This document shows, in pieces, positions 1 to 7,248 of a DNA stretch of 64,000 nucleotides. Under the pieces are notes generated by a model. That model was not told where the DNA came from, made no database searches, and saw nothing but the letters and a program-made list of their open reading frames with translations. The translations under genes were made by a program, and so were the position numbers. The stretch spans positions 62,001 to 126,000 of the forward strand of contig NZ_CABKRX010000056.1 in assembly GCF_902374955.1 (NCBI RefSeq), in the 5' to 3' direction. Each line of letters starts with the position of its first letter. Position 1 is the first letter of the stretch. The stretch comes from Bacillus massilioanorexius. GTDB lineage: Bacteria > Bacillota > Bacilli > Bacillales > DSM-1321.

Positions 1-408
1 GACATAACCATATGCTGAACCAGGACGATCTGGGTTTACGTTTTCACAAATATGAGTATTTCGTTCTTTACAACTACGGCACCGACCACAGGCAATATTA
101 AACGGCACTGATACTAAATCACCTTTTTTAATAAATTCTACATCACTTCCTACTTCAATAACTTCCCCTGTTATTTCATGTCCAAGTACTAAACCTGTTG
201 GAGCTGTAGTTCTTCCTCTCACCATATGTTGATCGCTTCCACATATATTCGTTGTCACCACTTTTAAGATTACTCCATGATCGCATTTACGCCCTACATT
301 AAGTGGATTTACACCCGGTCCGTCTCTTAAAATTAAATCTGGAAAGCCAATATCCTGAACCTCTACCTTCCCTGGCCCCATATAAGCTACTGCTCTATTT
401 CCTACCAC
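1..408 (-). CDS. Zinc-dependent alcohol/formaldehyde dehydrogenase, partial (N-terminal 136 aa)
   Basis: The gene runs off the left edge, so only the N-terminal catalytic part is seen. It matches the medium-chain dehydrogenase/reductase superfamily, closest in style to glutathione-independent formaldehyde dehydrogenases (NAD-linked oxidation of formaldehyde or alcohols in the cytoplasm). Visible zinc ligands are Cys56 in ICGSDQH, the His77-Glu78 pair in LGHE, and the structural-zinc lobe Cys107, Cys110, Cys113 and Cys121. The start is a GTG at 408: the frame is closed just upstream by a stop and an AGGGGAGG ribosome binding site sits 8 nt before this GTG. An ATG at 415 is in another frame and soon reaches a stop. 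The substrate cannot be decided because the cofactor domain is missing. Confidence 0.8.
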   Translation of the reverse strand, partial: MVGNRAVAYMGPGKVEVQDIGFPDLILRDGPGVNPLNVGRKCDHGVILKVVTTNICGSDQHMVRGRTTAPTGLVLGHEITGEVIEVGSDVEFIKKGDLVSVPFNIACGRCRSCKERNTHICENVNPDRPGSAYGYV

Positions 409-482
409 TTGCCATTCCTCCCCTTTTCATATAATTGTTGCAATCTATTCATATGCATAATTTGTCCTATTCATGACAAATA

Positions 483-533
483 AAAAAACTTGTAGCCAAC
501 TTTTTTAATAAGAGATTGTTCTACAAGTTTTTC
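483..533. terminator. Inverted repeat, probable bidirectional terminator
   Basis: AAAAAACTTGTAG at 483-495 pairs with CTACAAGTTTTT at about 521-533, giving a 12-13 bp stem with T-runs on both strands and a long loop of about 25 nt. It lies upstream of the dehydrogenase on the minus strand, so it would end transcripts arriving from the right. The long loop makes it less certain than the other terminators. Confidence 0.5.
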
Positions 534-597
534 TGCATATAAACACTCTGAAATATAGACTATACTTCCTTCGGTCTCTTTTCTAGTAACGTAACCA

Positions 598-725
598 CGA
601 ATACCAGGAAAAAATTATCGATGATACATACCCGAACATGTCCATTAATGTAACTAGATTCATCGCTTGCTAAAAGTAATATGGCAGCCACAATTTCTTG
701 AGGCTTGCGCTCGTCTAGATGACAA
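598..725 (-). pseudogene. Remnant of a short-chain dehydrogenase C-terminus
   Basis: The minus strand encodes RKPQEIVAAILLLASDESS followed by YINGHV, the typical C-terminal helix and GH(V/T) strand of the short-chain dehydrogenase/reductase family. No start, Rossmann fold or YxxxK active site lies upstream, and the expected VDGG ending is replaced by unrelated sequence. It is therefore a gene fragment. The rest of the 409-1008 gap holds the inverted repeat at 483-533 and AT-rich leader sequence of the next gene. Confidence 0.6.
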
Positions 726-1008
726 GTGGTATTTTCGACAAAAGTTGATTAACAAAAGGTTTTTATGAAAAAGTGAAAAGCACTTTCTTATCATTACTAC
801 CAAGATCTGAGGAACATTCGAGAAAACGACTAGAACTTATTGTTAATAGATAGTAGGAATAAATCATGTCATGGATCATGCATAGAGATTCGACAATGAA
901 AAAAATTTTTAACAATTTCGAGAAAATTGTAAAAAATTGTATGTTATGAAGTACAATAAACATAAAATTATTGTCTACTAAAAATAGAAATAGAATCGGG
1001 GAAAAATT

Positions 1009-2250
1009 ATGAAAAGACGAGTTGTCATTACAGGTATTGGAGCAATTAGCCCGCTAGGACTCTCAGCAGAAGAAACTTGGGAAAGAATTATAAGCGGGCA
1101 GTCGGGTATTGATTTTGTAAAATGCGTTCAAGATGATACGATTCCAGTAAAAGTGGCAGCAGAAGTCGATGGATTTGAATTAGAGAAATATATGGGTACA
1201 AACCGAAAAAGAAAGAAAATGGATCGATTCACTGAATTTGCCGTTGCAGCAAGCATAATGGCATTAAATGATTCAAAACTTATTATCGATCAATCAAATG
1301 CAGAACGAGTTGGTGTTTGGATTGGTTCTGGTATTGGTGGTACACTGACATTCGAAAAAGAGTGCCAAAACTTATTTGAAAATGGAACAAGAAAGATTAG
1401 TCCCATTTTAGTCCCTACTATTATTCCTGATATGGCTAGCGGACAAGTTTCTATAGCTATAGGTGCAAAAGGAATCAATAATTGTTCGGTAACAGCTTGT
1501 GCTAGCGGTGCTAATTCTATCGGTGATTCCTTCCGAGCCATTCAGTATGGTGATGTAGATATTATGATATCAGGTGGATCTGAAGCATCTATTTCAAGAA
1601 TGGCTCTAGCTAGCTTTTCAAATATGAATGCTATCTCCAAAAATCCCGATCCCTATAAAGCAAGTCGTCCATTTGATAAAAATCGGGACGGTTTCGTTTT
1701 AGGAGAAGGTGCGGGCATTATCGTATTGGAAGAATTAGAGCATGCTTTACAACGAAATGCTCCTATATATGCAGAAATAGTCGGTTACGGATCAACAGGT
1801 GATGCCTATCACTTTACAACTCCAGCACCTGGTGGCGAAGGTGCTGTACGCGCCATGAAACTGGCTCTTCAAAATGCTGGATTACAACCTGAACAGATTG
1901 ATTACATAAATGCTCATGGTACTTCTACGTACTACAATGATTTATATGAAACGCAAGCAATTAAAACATTATTCGGGGATTATGCCTTTAGCATACCTAT
2001 TAGCTCTACAAAATCAATGACAGGGCATTTAATGGGAGCTACTGGCGCTCTAGAAGCTATATTTGCTGTAAAAACCATTCAAGATGGGATTATTCCTCCG
2101 ACTATCAATTATGAATGCCCAGATGAAAATCTAGATTTAGATTATGTTCCTAACAAGGCAAGAAAATCTAAAGTAAAAGCTGTACTATCTAATTCATTAG
2201 GGTTTGGTGGACATAATGCTACGCTTATCTTCAAAAAATTTGAATTATAA
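1009..2250 (+). CDS. fabF: 3-oxoacyl-ACP synthase II (KAS II), FabF family
   Basis: This condensing enzyme adds malonyl-ACP to a growing acyl-ACP in fatty-acid elongation (cytoplasm). The 413-aa length equals that of bacterial FabF. The catalytic triad is visible: Cys164 in TACASG, His303 in NAHGTST and His340 in GHLMGATGA, followed by the C-terminal GFGGHN motif. The gene stands alone, not beside fabH, acpP or other lipid genes, and its downstream neighbours are decayed, so it is probably a second, accessory FabF rather than the housekeeping copy. A weak ribosome binding site (GGGGAA) precedes the ATG. I see no FapR-type operator upstream, although I could not search for one systematically. 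It is one of few plus-strand genes left of the origin. Confidence 0.9.
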   Translation: MKRRVVITGIGAISPLGLSAEETWERIISGQSGIDFVKCVQDDTIPVKVAAEVDGFELEKYMGTNRKRKKMDRFTEFAVAASIMALNDSKLIIDQSNAERVGVWIGSGIGGTLTFEKECQNLFENGTRKISPILVPTIIPDMASGQVSIAIGAKGINNCSVTACASGANSIGDSFRAIQYGDVDIMISGGSEASISRMALASFSNMNAISKNPDPYKASRPFDKNRDGFVLGEGAGIIVLEELEHALQRNAPIYAEIVGYGSTGDAYHFTTPAPGGEGAVRAMKLALQNAGLQPEQIDYINAHGTSTYYNDLYETQAIKTLFGDYAFSIPISSTKSMTGHLMGATGALEAIFAVKTIQDGIIPPTINYECPDENLDLDYVPNKARKSKVKAVLSNSLGFGGHNATLIFKKFEL

Positions 2251-2292
2251 AACTATGATATACTTCATACTTTTCACCGAAATTCAACAGAA

Positions 2293-2324
2293 AAGAAGCC
2301 AAACTGAAGTTTAGCTTCTTTTTT
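2293..2324 (+). terminator. Rho-independent terminator after fabF
   Basis: A stem AAGAAGC-C-AAAC / GTTT-A-GCTTCTT with a TGAA loop is followed by a run of Ts beginning inside the 3' arm. It lies about 40 nt past the fabF stop codon. Confidence 0.8.
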
Positions 2325-2352
2325 CTTAATTATTACAAAGGAATTTTATAAA

Positions 2353-2436
2353 TTATGCAGCAGCATTTGCTTTTTCTTGTTGATTCTTCGCCTTTGTTTC
2401 TGGCAACAGTGCAGCAAAAAACTTAATTCTCTTTTT
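2353..2436 (-). pseudogene. Possible remnant of an MFS transporter C-terminus
   Basis: Read on the minus strand, a short open stretch ends ...KRIKFFAALLPETKAKN then a polar tail and a TAA. FFxxLLPETK is the usual ending of the last membrane helix of major facilitator superfamily drug exporters. The frame has no start and runs into the histidine-kinase remnant upstream. The call rests on a short motif only, so it is tentative. Confidence 0.35.
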
Positions 2437-2474
2437 ATTCGATGAATGAAAAGGAAAATTTAGCAAAGTTGTCT

Positions 2475-2917
2475 CTACGCATCTTCCTTAATTCTTGGTA
2501 ACGTAAAATAAAATGTTGCCCCATTTTCCATTATGCTTTCTACCGCTATTTTTCCTTGATAGTATTCAATCATTTCCTTAGAAATAGCGAGTCCCAAATC
2601 TATTTTTATACGATAAGTAGCAAAACCTGTTGAAGCTATACGTTGCCCATTGATTTTATAGCGACTCCATGAACTAGGAATGTCAGCAAAATGAGGATTT
2701 AGAAGAAGATCCTTATTCTGAAAGTCTTTTGGAGTATATAAATGTTCCCAATAAAATTCCCATTCTCCATTTAACTTTAAAGACTCTTTTTCAGGAAAAG
2801 ATTGAATAGTTAATACCCCTTCCTCTGCTTTTTCTTTCTCATCTATCTTTGAGCATCCAACTAATAGAAAAAATCCTAACATAACTAAAAATAGAAGATA
2901 ACTGGTTTAAACTTCAT
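2475..2917 (-). pseudogene. Internally deleted and frameshifted sensor histidine kinase with lipoprotein-type N-terminus
   Basis: The reading frame joins two unrelated pieces. The N-terminal part is a hydrophobic segment ending in a lipobox (LLVGC, Cys about 10 residues from the in-frame ATG at 2882) followed by a NGEWEFYWEHLYTP extracellular segment, as found in 7TMR-DISM sensor kinases. The last 40 residues are the end of an HATPase domain (LGLAISKEM, then NGATFYFTLP). All membrane, HisKA and most ATP-binding sequence between them is missing. A good ribosome binding site (AAAAGGATG) precedes an ATG at 2917 that reads MKFK and then hits a stop. Losing one base there would restore the signal peptide frame. 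The gene is divergent from the intact response regulator at 3137, so the regulator has lost its partner kinase. Confidence 0.75.
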
Positions 2918-3136
2918 AATAAACATCCTTTTTGATTTTCTCTGCTCTATTCTAATAGTACCATTTTTTAACATGTTATAATTTATATATCATGTAAAAT
3001 CACAGTATCAAAGTATGATAAATTATAAAAAAAGGGTAAATTTATAGTTCTTTAACATAGATGAATGCTTACTCAATATGGTATATTGATGGTAAATATA
3101 GGATATTTATATCAGAAGAAAAAAGGGGGAAAAAAG

Positions 3137-3814
3137 ATGCATCCAATCAAAGTTTTATTAATTGAAGATGAGTATACAATTCTGGAAATAATACGTCTTT
3201 ATCTTGAACGTGAAGGCTATACAGTTTATTCATCATTGAATGCTACTGAAGGATTGCGTTTAATTGAAGAAATAACTCCTGATATTCTCTTATTAGATAT
3301 TAATCTTCCTGATCAAAATGGGTTTAAACTAGCACAGAGATATCGTGAACTTTCTGATGGTATCCTTATTTTTATTACTGGGGAAAGAACAAAGAGTACC
3401 ATTCTTCATGGATTTGAGATTGGATGCGATGACTATATTACAAAACCTTTTGATCCCCCGGAGTTAATTGCTAGAATCAAAGCTAGTGTCCGAAGAAGTG
3501 GCATCAGTTCTCGCTCTTTATTAACATTAGGAAATTTGACGATAAATTTTTCAGATAAGAGCGTTCAAAAAAATAGTGAAAAAATTAACCTCTTTACAAA
3601 GGAAAGAATGTTGCTTTTCTATTTAGCAGAACATCCAAATCAAGTTTTTACAGCTGAACAATTATTTGATTATATATGGGGGATGGATTCTGATGCAGAA
3701 TTAAAAACTGTTCTAGTCCATATTAGTACTTTACGGAAAAAAATTGAAGAGAATCCTAAAAACCCACAATACATTCAAACTGTAAGAGGATTTGGTTATA
3801 AATTTGCAACGTAA
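3137..3814 (+). CDS. OmpR/PhoB-family response regulator
   Basis: This is a 225-aa two-component transcription factor. The receiver domain (residues about 4-118) has the acidic pair Glu10-Asp11, the phosphoacceptor Asp54 in LLLDINLP, Thr in the ITGE strand and the lysine in YITKPF. The C-terminal half is a winged-helix DNA-binding domain ending in TVRGFGYKF. I chose the ATG at 3137 because AAGGGGG lies 8 nt before it and MHPIKVLLIEDE is the normal start of the fold; a longer frame begins at 3065 but adds unrelated residues. The divergent kinase gene at 2475-2917 is broken, so this regulator is probably an orphan. Its targets cannot be read from the sequence. Confidence 0.9.
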   Translation: MHPIKVLLIEDEYTILEIIRLYLEREGYTVYSSLNATEGLRLIEEITPDILLLDINLPDQNGFKLAQRYRELSDGILIFITGERTKSTILHGFEIGCDDYITKPFDPPELIARIKASVRRSGISSRSLLTLGNLTINFSDKSVQKNSEKINLFTKERMLLFYLAEHPNQVFTAEQLFDYIWGMDSDAELKTVLVHISTLRKKIEENPKNPQYIQTVRGFGYKFAT

Positions 3815-3841
3815 TAAAACGAACATTAATCATAAGCGATA

Positions 3842-3870
3842 AAGAATCAGATAGTTTTCTGGTTCTTTTT
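3842..3870 (+). terminator. Rho-independent terminator after the response regulator
   Basis: AAGAATCAGA (3842-3851) pairs with TCTGGTTCTT (3858-3867), with one G-U pair, followed by a T-run. Confidence 0.75.
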
Positions 3871-4045
3871 ACTTTTTTTACAGAAATTTAATTTATTATA
3901 TTTTTAAAAGTTTAACTTATTTTTAACCTTTATAAGATAAGGTTAAACAATAGAAATAAAACAACGTTATTACGCTAATAAAAATGAAATTGTTATTAAT
4001 GGTAGCTTAAAAAGGGATTCTGTTAAATATCTGGGGGGTATTGAC

Positions 4046-4162
4046 TTGATTGCAACATTAGAAAAAGAATGGGCAGCGTTAATATTAGAAGCAAAGAAAT
4101 TAGGATTAACCATTGAGGAGGTAAGAGAATTTTTACATTCCAAAAATAATGATGAAAAATGA
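4046..4162 (+). CDS. SinI-family anti-repressor peptide (38 aa)
   Basis: The peptide begins MIATLEKEWAALILEAKKLG and continues LTIEEVREFLHSK. It matches the SinI dimerisation domain (LDQEWxxLxxEAKxxxISxEEIRKYL), in which SinI binds and titrates the SinR repressor of biofilm genes. Start choice: a TTG at 4046 lies 7 nt after a CTGGGGGG ribosome binding site. No ATG in this frame lies between that site and the conserved Glu-Trp. The frame stays open upstream without a start. No SinR-type repressor is adjacent, unlike the sinI-sinR pair of Bacillus subtilis, so the partner would have to be encoded elsewhere. The family call is firm and the biological role is inferred. Confidence 0.7.
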   Translation: MIATLEKEWAALILEAKKLGLTIEEVREFLHSKNNDEK

Positions 4163-4292
4163 CGCAATTTATATAAGTCATTTCATTAATAGTTGTACTC
4201 ACTTGCTTACCATTTAAACCTTTAAGAATGATAAAAAAGGAACATACATATTCTTCAGCAAGTGAGGACTCTTTATTTTTATATAAATAAAA

Positions 4293-4325
4293 AGGACAAG
4301 ATAGATATATCTCACCCTTTTTGTC
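4293..4325. terminator. Bidirectional terminator between the SinI peptide and the YdeI-like gene
   Basis: AAGGACAAGATA and TATCTCACCCTT form a 12-bp stem with three G-U pairs when read on the minus strand. T-runs lie on both sides. It overlaps the 3' end of the minus-strand gene that stops at 4329. Confidence 0.6.
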
Positions 4326-4328
4326 GTT

Positions 4329-5000
4329 CTACTTTCTTCTATACAAAGCGATTGATTTATATCCTTCAGCTAAGATTGTTTCCATTTCCAATAATCGTTT
4401 TGTTTGTGTTTCTTTTCTTTTGGCACTATATACGTAGCGTGCCCAATCCTTTTGATAACCAAAAGTTAATTCGTTATATATCTTGAGAAGATCTTCTTTT
4501 TTACACAAGTATGCTTTAATATCATCAACATGAATAATATAGTCATCTACACATTGGCTCTTCTTCTCACTAGTCTTCTTTTTCACTTTCTTAGGCTCTG
4601 ATTTTAAACCGACGATCGTGAAAACATTATTCAGACTAACCATTCTTGCAAATTTTATCTGGCTATCCTTCACATATCCTTCATCGTCTACTGGGATTTC
4701 CTCAAAGAAAACATCGCGATCGATATATTGATCATATTTTTTATTATTTTTCTTCGGATAAGCAAAAAACAAGTAGCCCTTATCGCTGACCAATTGCTTT
4801 TCAATTATCTCTTGTAAATAATTTAAAAACTCCTCTAGACTAAAAATAAAAATAAAAATTAAGTCATATTGGTTCTTTTTAAGTTGAGAATCATATGATA
4901 GCTCAGCAAAATCTCCAATATCATCTGGAACATTTAAAATAGCCTTTGTTGGATATTTCGTAAGATTTAATTTTTCTATAACACTTTTCTTCGAATTCAA
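4329..5000 (-). CDS. YdeI/OmpD-associated family protein (223 aa)
   Basis: The C-terminal 50 residues (ELTFGYQKDWARYVYSAKR, then ETQTKRLLEMETIL) match the YdeI/OmpD-associated domain, whose biochemical role is not established. The N-terminal 150 residues resemble the short methyltransferase-like domain fused to it in other Bacillaceae proteins and include a Lys-rich linker around residues 137-148. The start is a TTG at 5000: AAGGAG lies 8 nt upstream, while a nearby ATG is out of frame. The gene is monocistronic with a terminator just past its stop. I can assign the family but not a function. Confidence 0.65.
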   Translation of the reverse strand: MNSKKSVIEKLNLTKYPTKAILNVPDDIGDFAELSYDSQLKKNQYDLIFIFIFSLEEFLNYLQEIIEKQLVSDKGYLFFAYPKKNNKKYDQYIDRDVFFEEIPVDDEGYVKDSQIKFARMVSLNNVFTIVGLKSEPKKVKKKTSEKKSQCVDDYIIHVDDIKAYLCKKEDLLKIYNELTFGYQKDWARYVYSAKRKETQTKRLLEMETILAEGYKSIALYRRK

Positions 5001-5249
5001 TTTTCATACTCCTTCAACTTTCCATTCTGCTTCCTAAATTATAGCTAATTCTCCTATTCACTCACAAACATGCATTTTATTATTTATACTTTCCCAGATA
5101 CTATAAAGCAAATCTCAACTTGAATAGCAAGTAAATACTTTCTTCTAAAAGATATTCAGTAACCATAGAAAATTAACGATCTTTCAACTAAATGATCGAA
5201 ATACCTTCCCCAATAGCTGCGAAAACTAATAATATGGAAATTACAAAAC

Positions 5250-5289
5250 AAGAGGGTATCCATCAAATTTTACCTTTGGACACCCTCTT
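5250..5289 (-). terminator. Terminator after queT
   Basis: AAGAGGGTATCCA pairs with TGGACACCCTCTT with a single mismatch, followed on the minus strand by a short T-run. It shares its stem core with the hairpin at 20130-20166. The remainder of the 5001-5319 gap shows only AT-rich sequence. Confidence 0.65.
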
Positions 5290-5319
5290 AAAAGTTGGCT
5301 ATTATGAGCCCTCTATTTT

Positions 5320-5829
5320 TTACTTTGTTAAGTCTATTTTTTTATTTAAAAAATAAATCACCATACCTCCAATAGTCATAGACAATAATTCACCAATCCC
5401 AACTGTAAAATATGTCGCCCAGAACGGAAGATCATAAAGGATAGTTAATTGTCCTGCCACTGTAAACATAGATAAAGCAAATATCAATGCGGTAATGACC
5501 ATTTTCAAAATATCATTTGTAATCTTTTTCGTAGCAAAACGACATAGAATTAATACAAGAAATGTTGCAATACCGCCAATTGGCACGTCAAGAATCCAAG
5601 TAGGTGACATAAAATTTGCAAGTACTACTCCTAATGTGACTGCAACAACGTAGCGCTTATTATACAACGCTAAATAATTGAACATCTCCGATAATCGTAA
5701 TTGTACTGCTCCAAAGCTGATAACAGATAATACAAGCGTTACTGCCACATATAAGGCAGCTACAATAGACGTCTTCGTAAGTTCACTTACTGACGTCCGC
5801 GATGACTCTTTTGAAATAGACGTATTCAT
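5320..5829 (-). CDS. queT: Queuosine precursor ECF transporter substrate-binding subunit (QueT family)
   Basis: This 169-aa integral membrane protein has about five to six hydrophobic helices and the QueT-family stretch GAVQLRLSEMFNYLALY. QueT is the S component that, with the shared ECF module encoded elsewhere, imports queuosine precursors such as preQ1 for tRNA wobble modification. The ATG at 5829 follows AAAGGAG, which is part of a structured leader resembling a preQ1-II riboswitch (5837-5945), so the gene is probably shut off when preQ1 is abundant. That regulation fits the transporter call well. The gene is monocistronic, with a terminator at 5250-5289. Confidence 0.85.
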   Translation of the reverse strand: MNTSISKESSRTSVSELTKTSIVAALYVAVTLVLSVISFGAVQLRLSEMFNYLALYNKRYVVAVTLGVVLANFMSPTWILDVPIGGIATFLVLILCRFATKKITNDILKMVITALIFALSMFTVAGQLTILYDLPFWATYFTVGIGELLSMTIGGMVIYFLNKKIDLTK

Positions 5830-5836
5830 TTGAATT

Positions 5837-5945
5837 CTCCTTTGTAAAGTAGCGATATGCCACTTTAGTAATAACTACGACCAAAGGAAGGGAGTTTATT
5901 ACTCCATCTGAAGTGCCGTAGTGCAAGCATTTTTTGCTTACCTGC
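5837..5945 (-). promoter_or_regulatory. preQ1-II-type riboswitch in the queT leader
   Basis: Read on the minus strand the leader folds as follows. A 5' hairpin GTAAGCA/TGCTTGC (P1) comes first. A P2 stem ACTACGGC/GTCGTAGT follows, with an extra hairpin GGAGT-AATAA-ACTCC in its loop. The loop ends in CTTCCTTTG, which can pair with CAAAGGAG, the queT ribosome binding site, as a pseudoknot. A linker with TATTAC and a P4 hairpin AAAGTGGC/GCTACTTT lie between them. This order (P1, P2 with anti-SD loop, ATTAC linker, P4, SD in the pseudoknot, CAAAGGAGAA) is that of the preQ1-II (COG4708) class, known upstream of this transporter in Lactobacillales. The inserted hairpin in P2 is unusual. The assignment is by eye. 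Confidence 0.7.
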
Positions 5946-5947
5946 GT

Positions 5948-5953
5948 ATTATA
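5948..5953 (-). promoter_or_regulatory. -10 element of the queT promoter
   Basis: A perfect TATAAT lies on the minus strand immediately upstream of the riboswitch P1 stem. The -35 region is poor (TGTTCA about 17 nt upstream). Confidence 0.5.
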
Positions 5954-5978
5954 ACAGAAGAATGGTTCAATGAACATG

Positions 5979-6734
5979 TTATTTCATAATCCAACCGCCA
6001 TCAATCGGTACAGTTGTTCCATGCATATAATCAGCTGCCTGACTAGCTAGGTAGAGCGTTAAGTTAGCTACTTCACTTGGTTGTGCCCAACGTCCTGCAG
6101 GTGTCTCTTCAGCTACCCACTTTGCCATTTCACCATCACCTTCAAAATCTGCCTTATTCATCGGTGTTTGAATAGCACCGGGAGCAATAGCATTAGCTCG
6201 TATTCCTTCACGACAATAATCATAATCTAACTGTTTGGTGTAGCCGATAATGGCATGTTTGGATGCTGTATAAGCGGCCCCACCACCCCCAGCAACTAAT
6301 CCTGCAATAGAAGCCATATTTACTACGACGCCCGATTTTTTCTTCAGCATATGAGGTAAAATGGCGTTCGTAACTAAATAAGTTCCCTTAACATTTGTGT
6401 TCATAATATGATCCCAAAGTGCTTCATCCGTATCAAGTGTTTTCGCAAAACCATCTAATACACCAGCTGTATTAAGTAAAATATCAATGGAATCTGTTTT
6501 CGTTAATACTAAATCGACTGCTTGTCTAATATCTTCCGATTTACTTACATTGCCAACTATATAATAAAAACGCTCGTTGTACTTTTGTTTTATGTGCAAT
6601 AAACCATCCTCATCGAGATCAAGCGCAAATACATACGCTCCGTTTTCCAAAAAAGCCATGGCTTGAGCTTGCCCAATTCCTGATGCAGCGCCGGTTATAA
6701 ATACTTTCTTTCCTTTATACTCTTCAAACTTCAT
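5979..6734 (-). CDS. SDR-family NAD(P)-dependent oxidoreductase (251 aa)
   Basis: A classical short-chain dehydrogenase. Residues about 10-17 hold the cofactor motif TGAASGIG, NTAGV follows strand 4, the catalytic serine is in NMASIAG, and the tyrosine-lysine pair is in AYTASKHA. The C-terminus keeps the family ending DGGW. An acidic DLDED after strand 2 suggests NAD rather than NADP. Annotation pipelines often call such proteins 3-oxoacyl-ACP reductase, but there is no fatty-acid gene nearby, so the substrate is unknown. A GGTGAT ribosome binding site precedes the ATG at 6734. Confidence 0.8.
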   Translation of the reverse strand: MKFEEYKGKKVFITGAASGIGQAQAMAFLENGAYVFALDLDEDGLLHIKQKYNERFYYIVGNVSKSEDIRQAVDLVLTKTDSIDILLNTAGVLDGFAKTLDTDEALWDHIMNTNVKGTYLVTNAILPHMLKKKSGVVVNMASIAGLVAGGGGAAYTASKHAIIGYTKQLDYDYCREGIRANAIAPGAIQTPMNKADFEGDGEMAKWVAEETPAGRWAQPSEVANLTLYLASQAADYMHGTTVPIDGGWIMK

Positions 6735-6825
6735 AATATCACCTTCTTAAAAACACGACTTATCACCAAATGAACAAGTGCATACGTCTTATACTTTCCT
6801 ATTTTTTTCTCATCAAGCACTAAAA

Positions 6826-6847
6826 AGCCCACGATTGTTCATGGGCT
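6826..6847 (-). terminator. Terminator after the DUF2829 gene
   Basis: AGCCCA pairs with TGGGCT, followed on the minus strand by TTTTT. It lies directly after the stop codon of the gene at 6858. Confidence 0.75.
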
Positions 6848-6857
6848 CTTATCATTA

Positions 6858-7079
6858 TTATTCAACTACTTTCCAATCTTCTGCTAATAAATCACACACA
6901 GTAGGTGTAAACATCGTGTAGCCTTCGCCTCGTACATTGATTAAAAAATACGGATTTAAATTCTCTCCGTCATGTTCACTTTGTCCTACAAGCTTCACAT
7001 ATAACTCCGCACCATGCCATCCTTCACGAATTACTTTTTCACCGTTTTTCAAACGTGGTAATATTTCTTCAAAAGTCAT
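6858..7079 (-). CDS. DUF2829 / Tad2-like small protein (73 aa)
   Basis: The protein begins MTFEEILPRLKNGEKVIREG and has the family motif REGWHG, then a central sheet and the ending LLAEDWKVV, as in the DUF2829 family. Phage members of that family (Tad2) bind the signalling nucleotide made by the Thoeris immune system. Chromosomal members of unknown role are also common in Bacillus. There is no phage gene, Thoeris gene or other defence gene next to it here. The gene is monocistronic, with a GGATGAGC-type ribosome binding site and its own terminator. Family membership is clear; an anti-defence role is only a possibility. Confidence 0.75.
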   Translation of the reverse strand: MTFEEILPRLKNGEKVIREGWHGAELYVKLVGQSEHDGENLNPYFLINVRGEGYTMFTPTVCDLLAEDWKVVE

Positions 7080-7248
7080 CTATGCTCATCCTTTATCTAT
7101 GTAATATCCATTATTCTTTAGAAAAAGTATAAAGGATATTAGGGGTGTTTACAACAAACGGGCAATTGATTGTGGTTAAAGGGGTTTATCATATAGCTAG
7201 ACAGCTAACATTGTATAATAGATGTATCAAAAATATAGGAGAATGACT

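Noticed and set aside
763..963. 66-codon frame on the minus strand upstream of fabF
   Set aside because: AT-rich, no ribosome binding site, no family, overlaps the fabF leader.
3970..4167. 65-codon minus-strand frame
   Set aside because: Antisense to the SinI-like peptide, which has the better ribosome binding site and family match.
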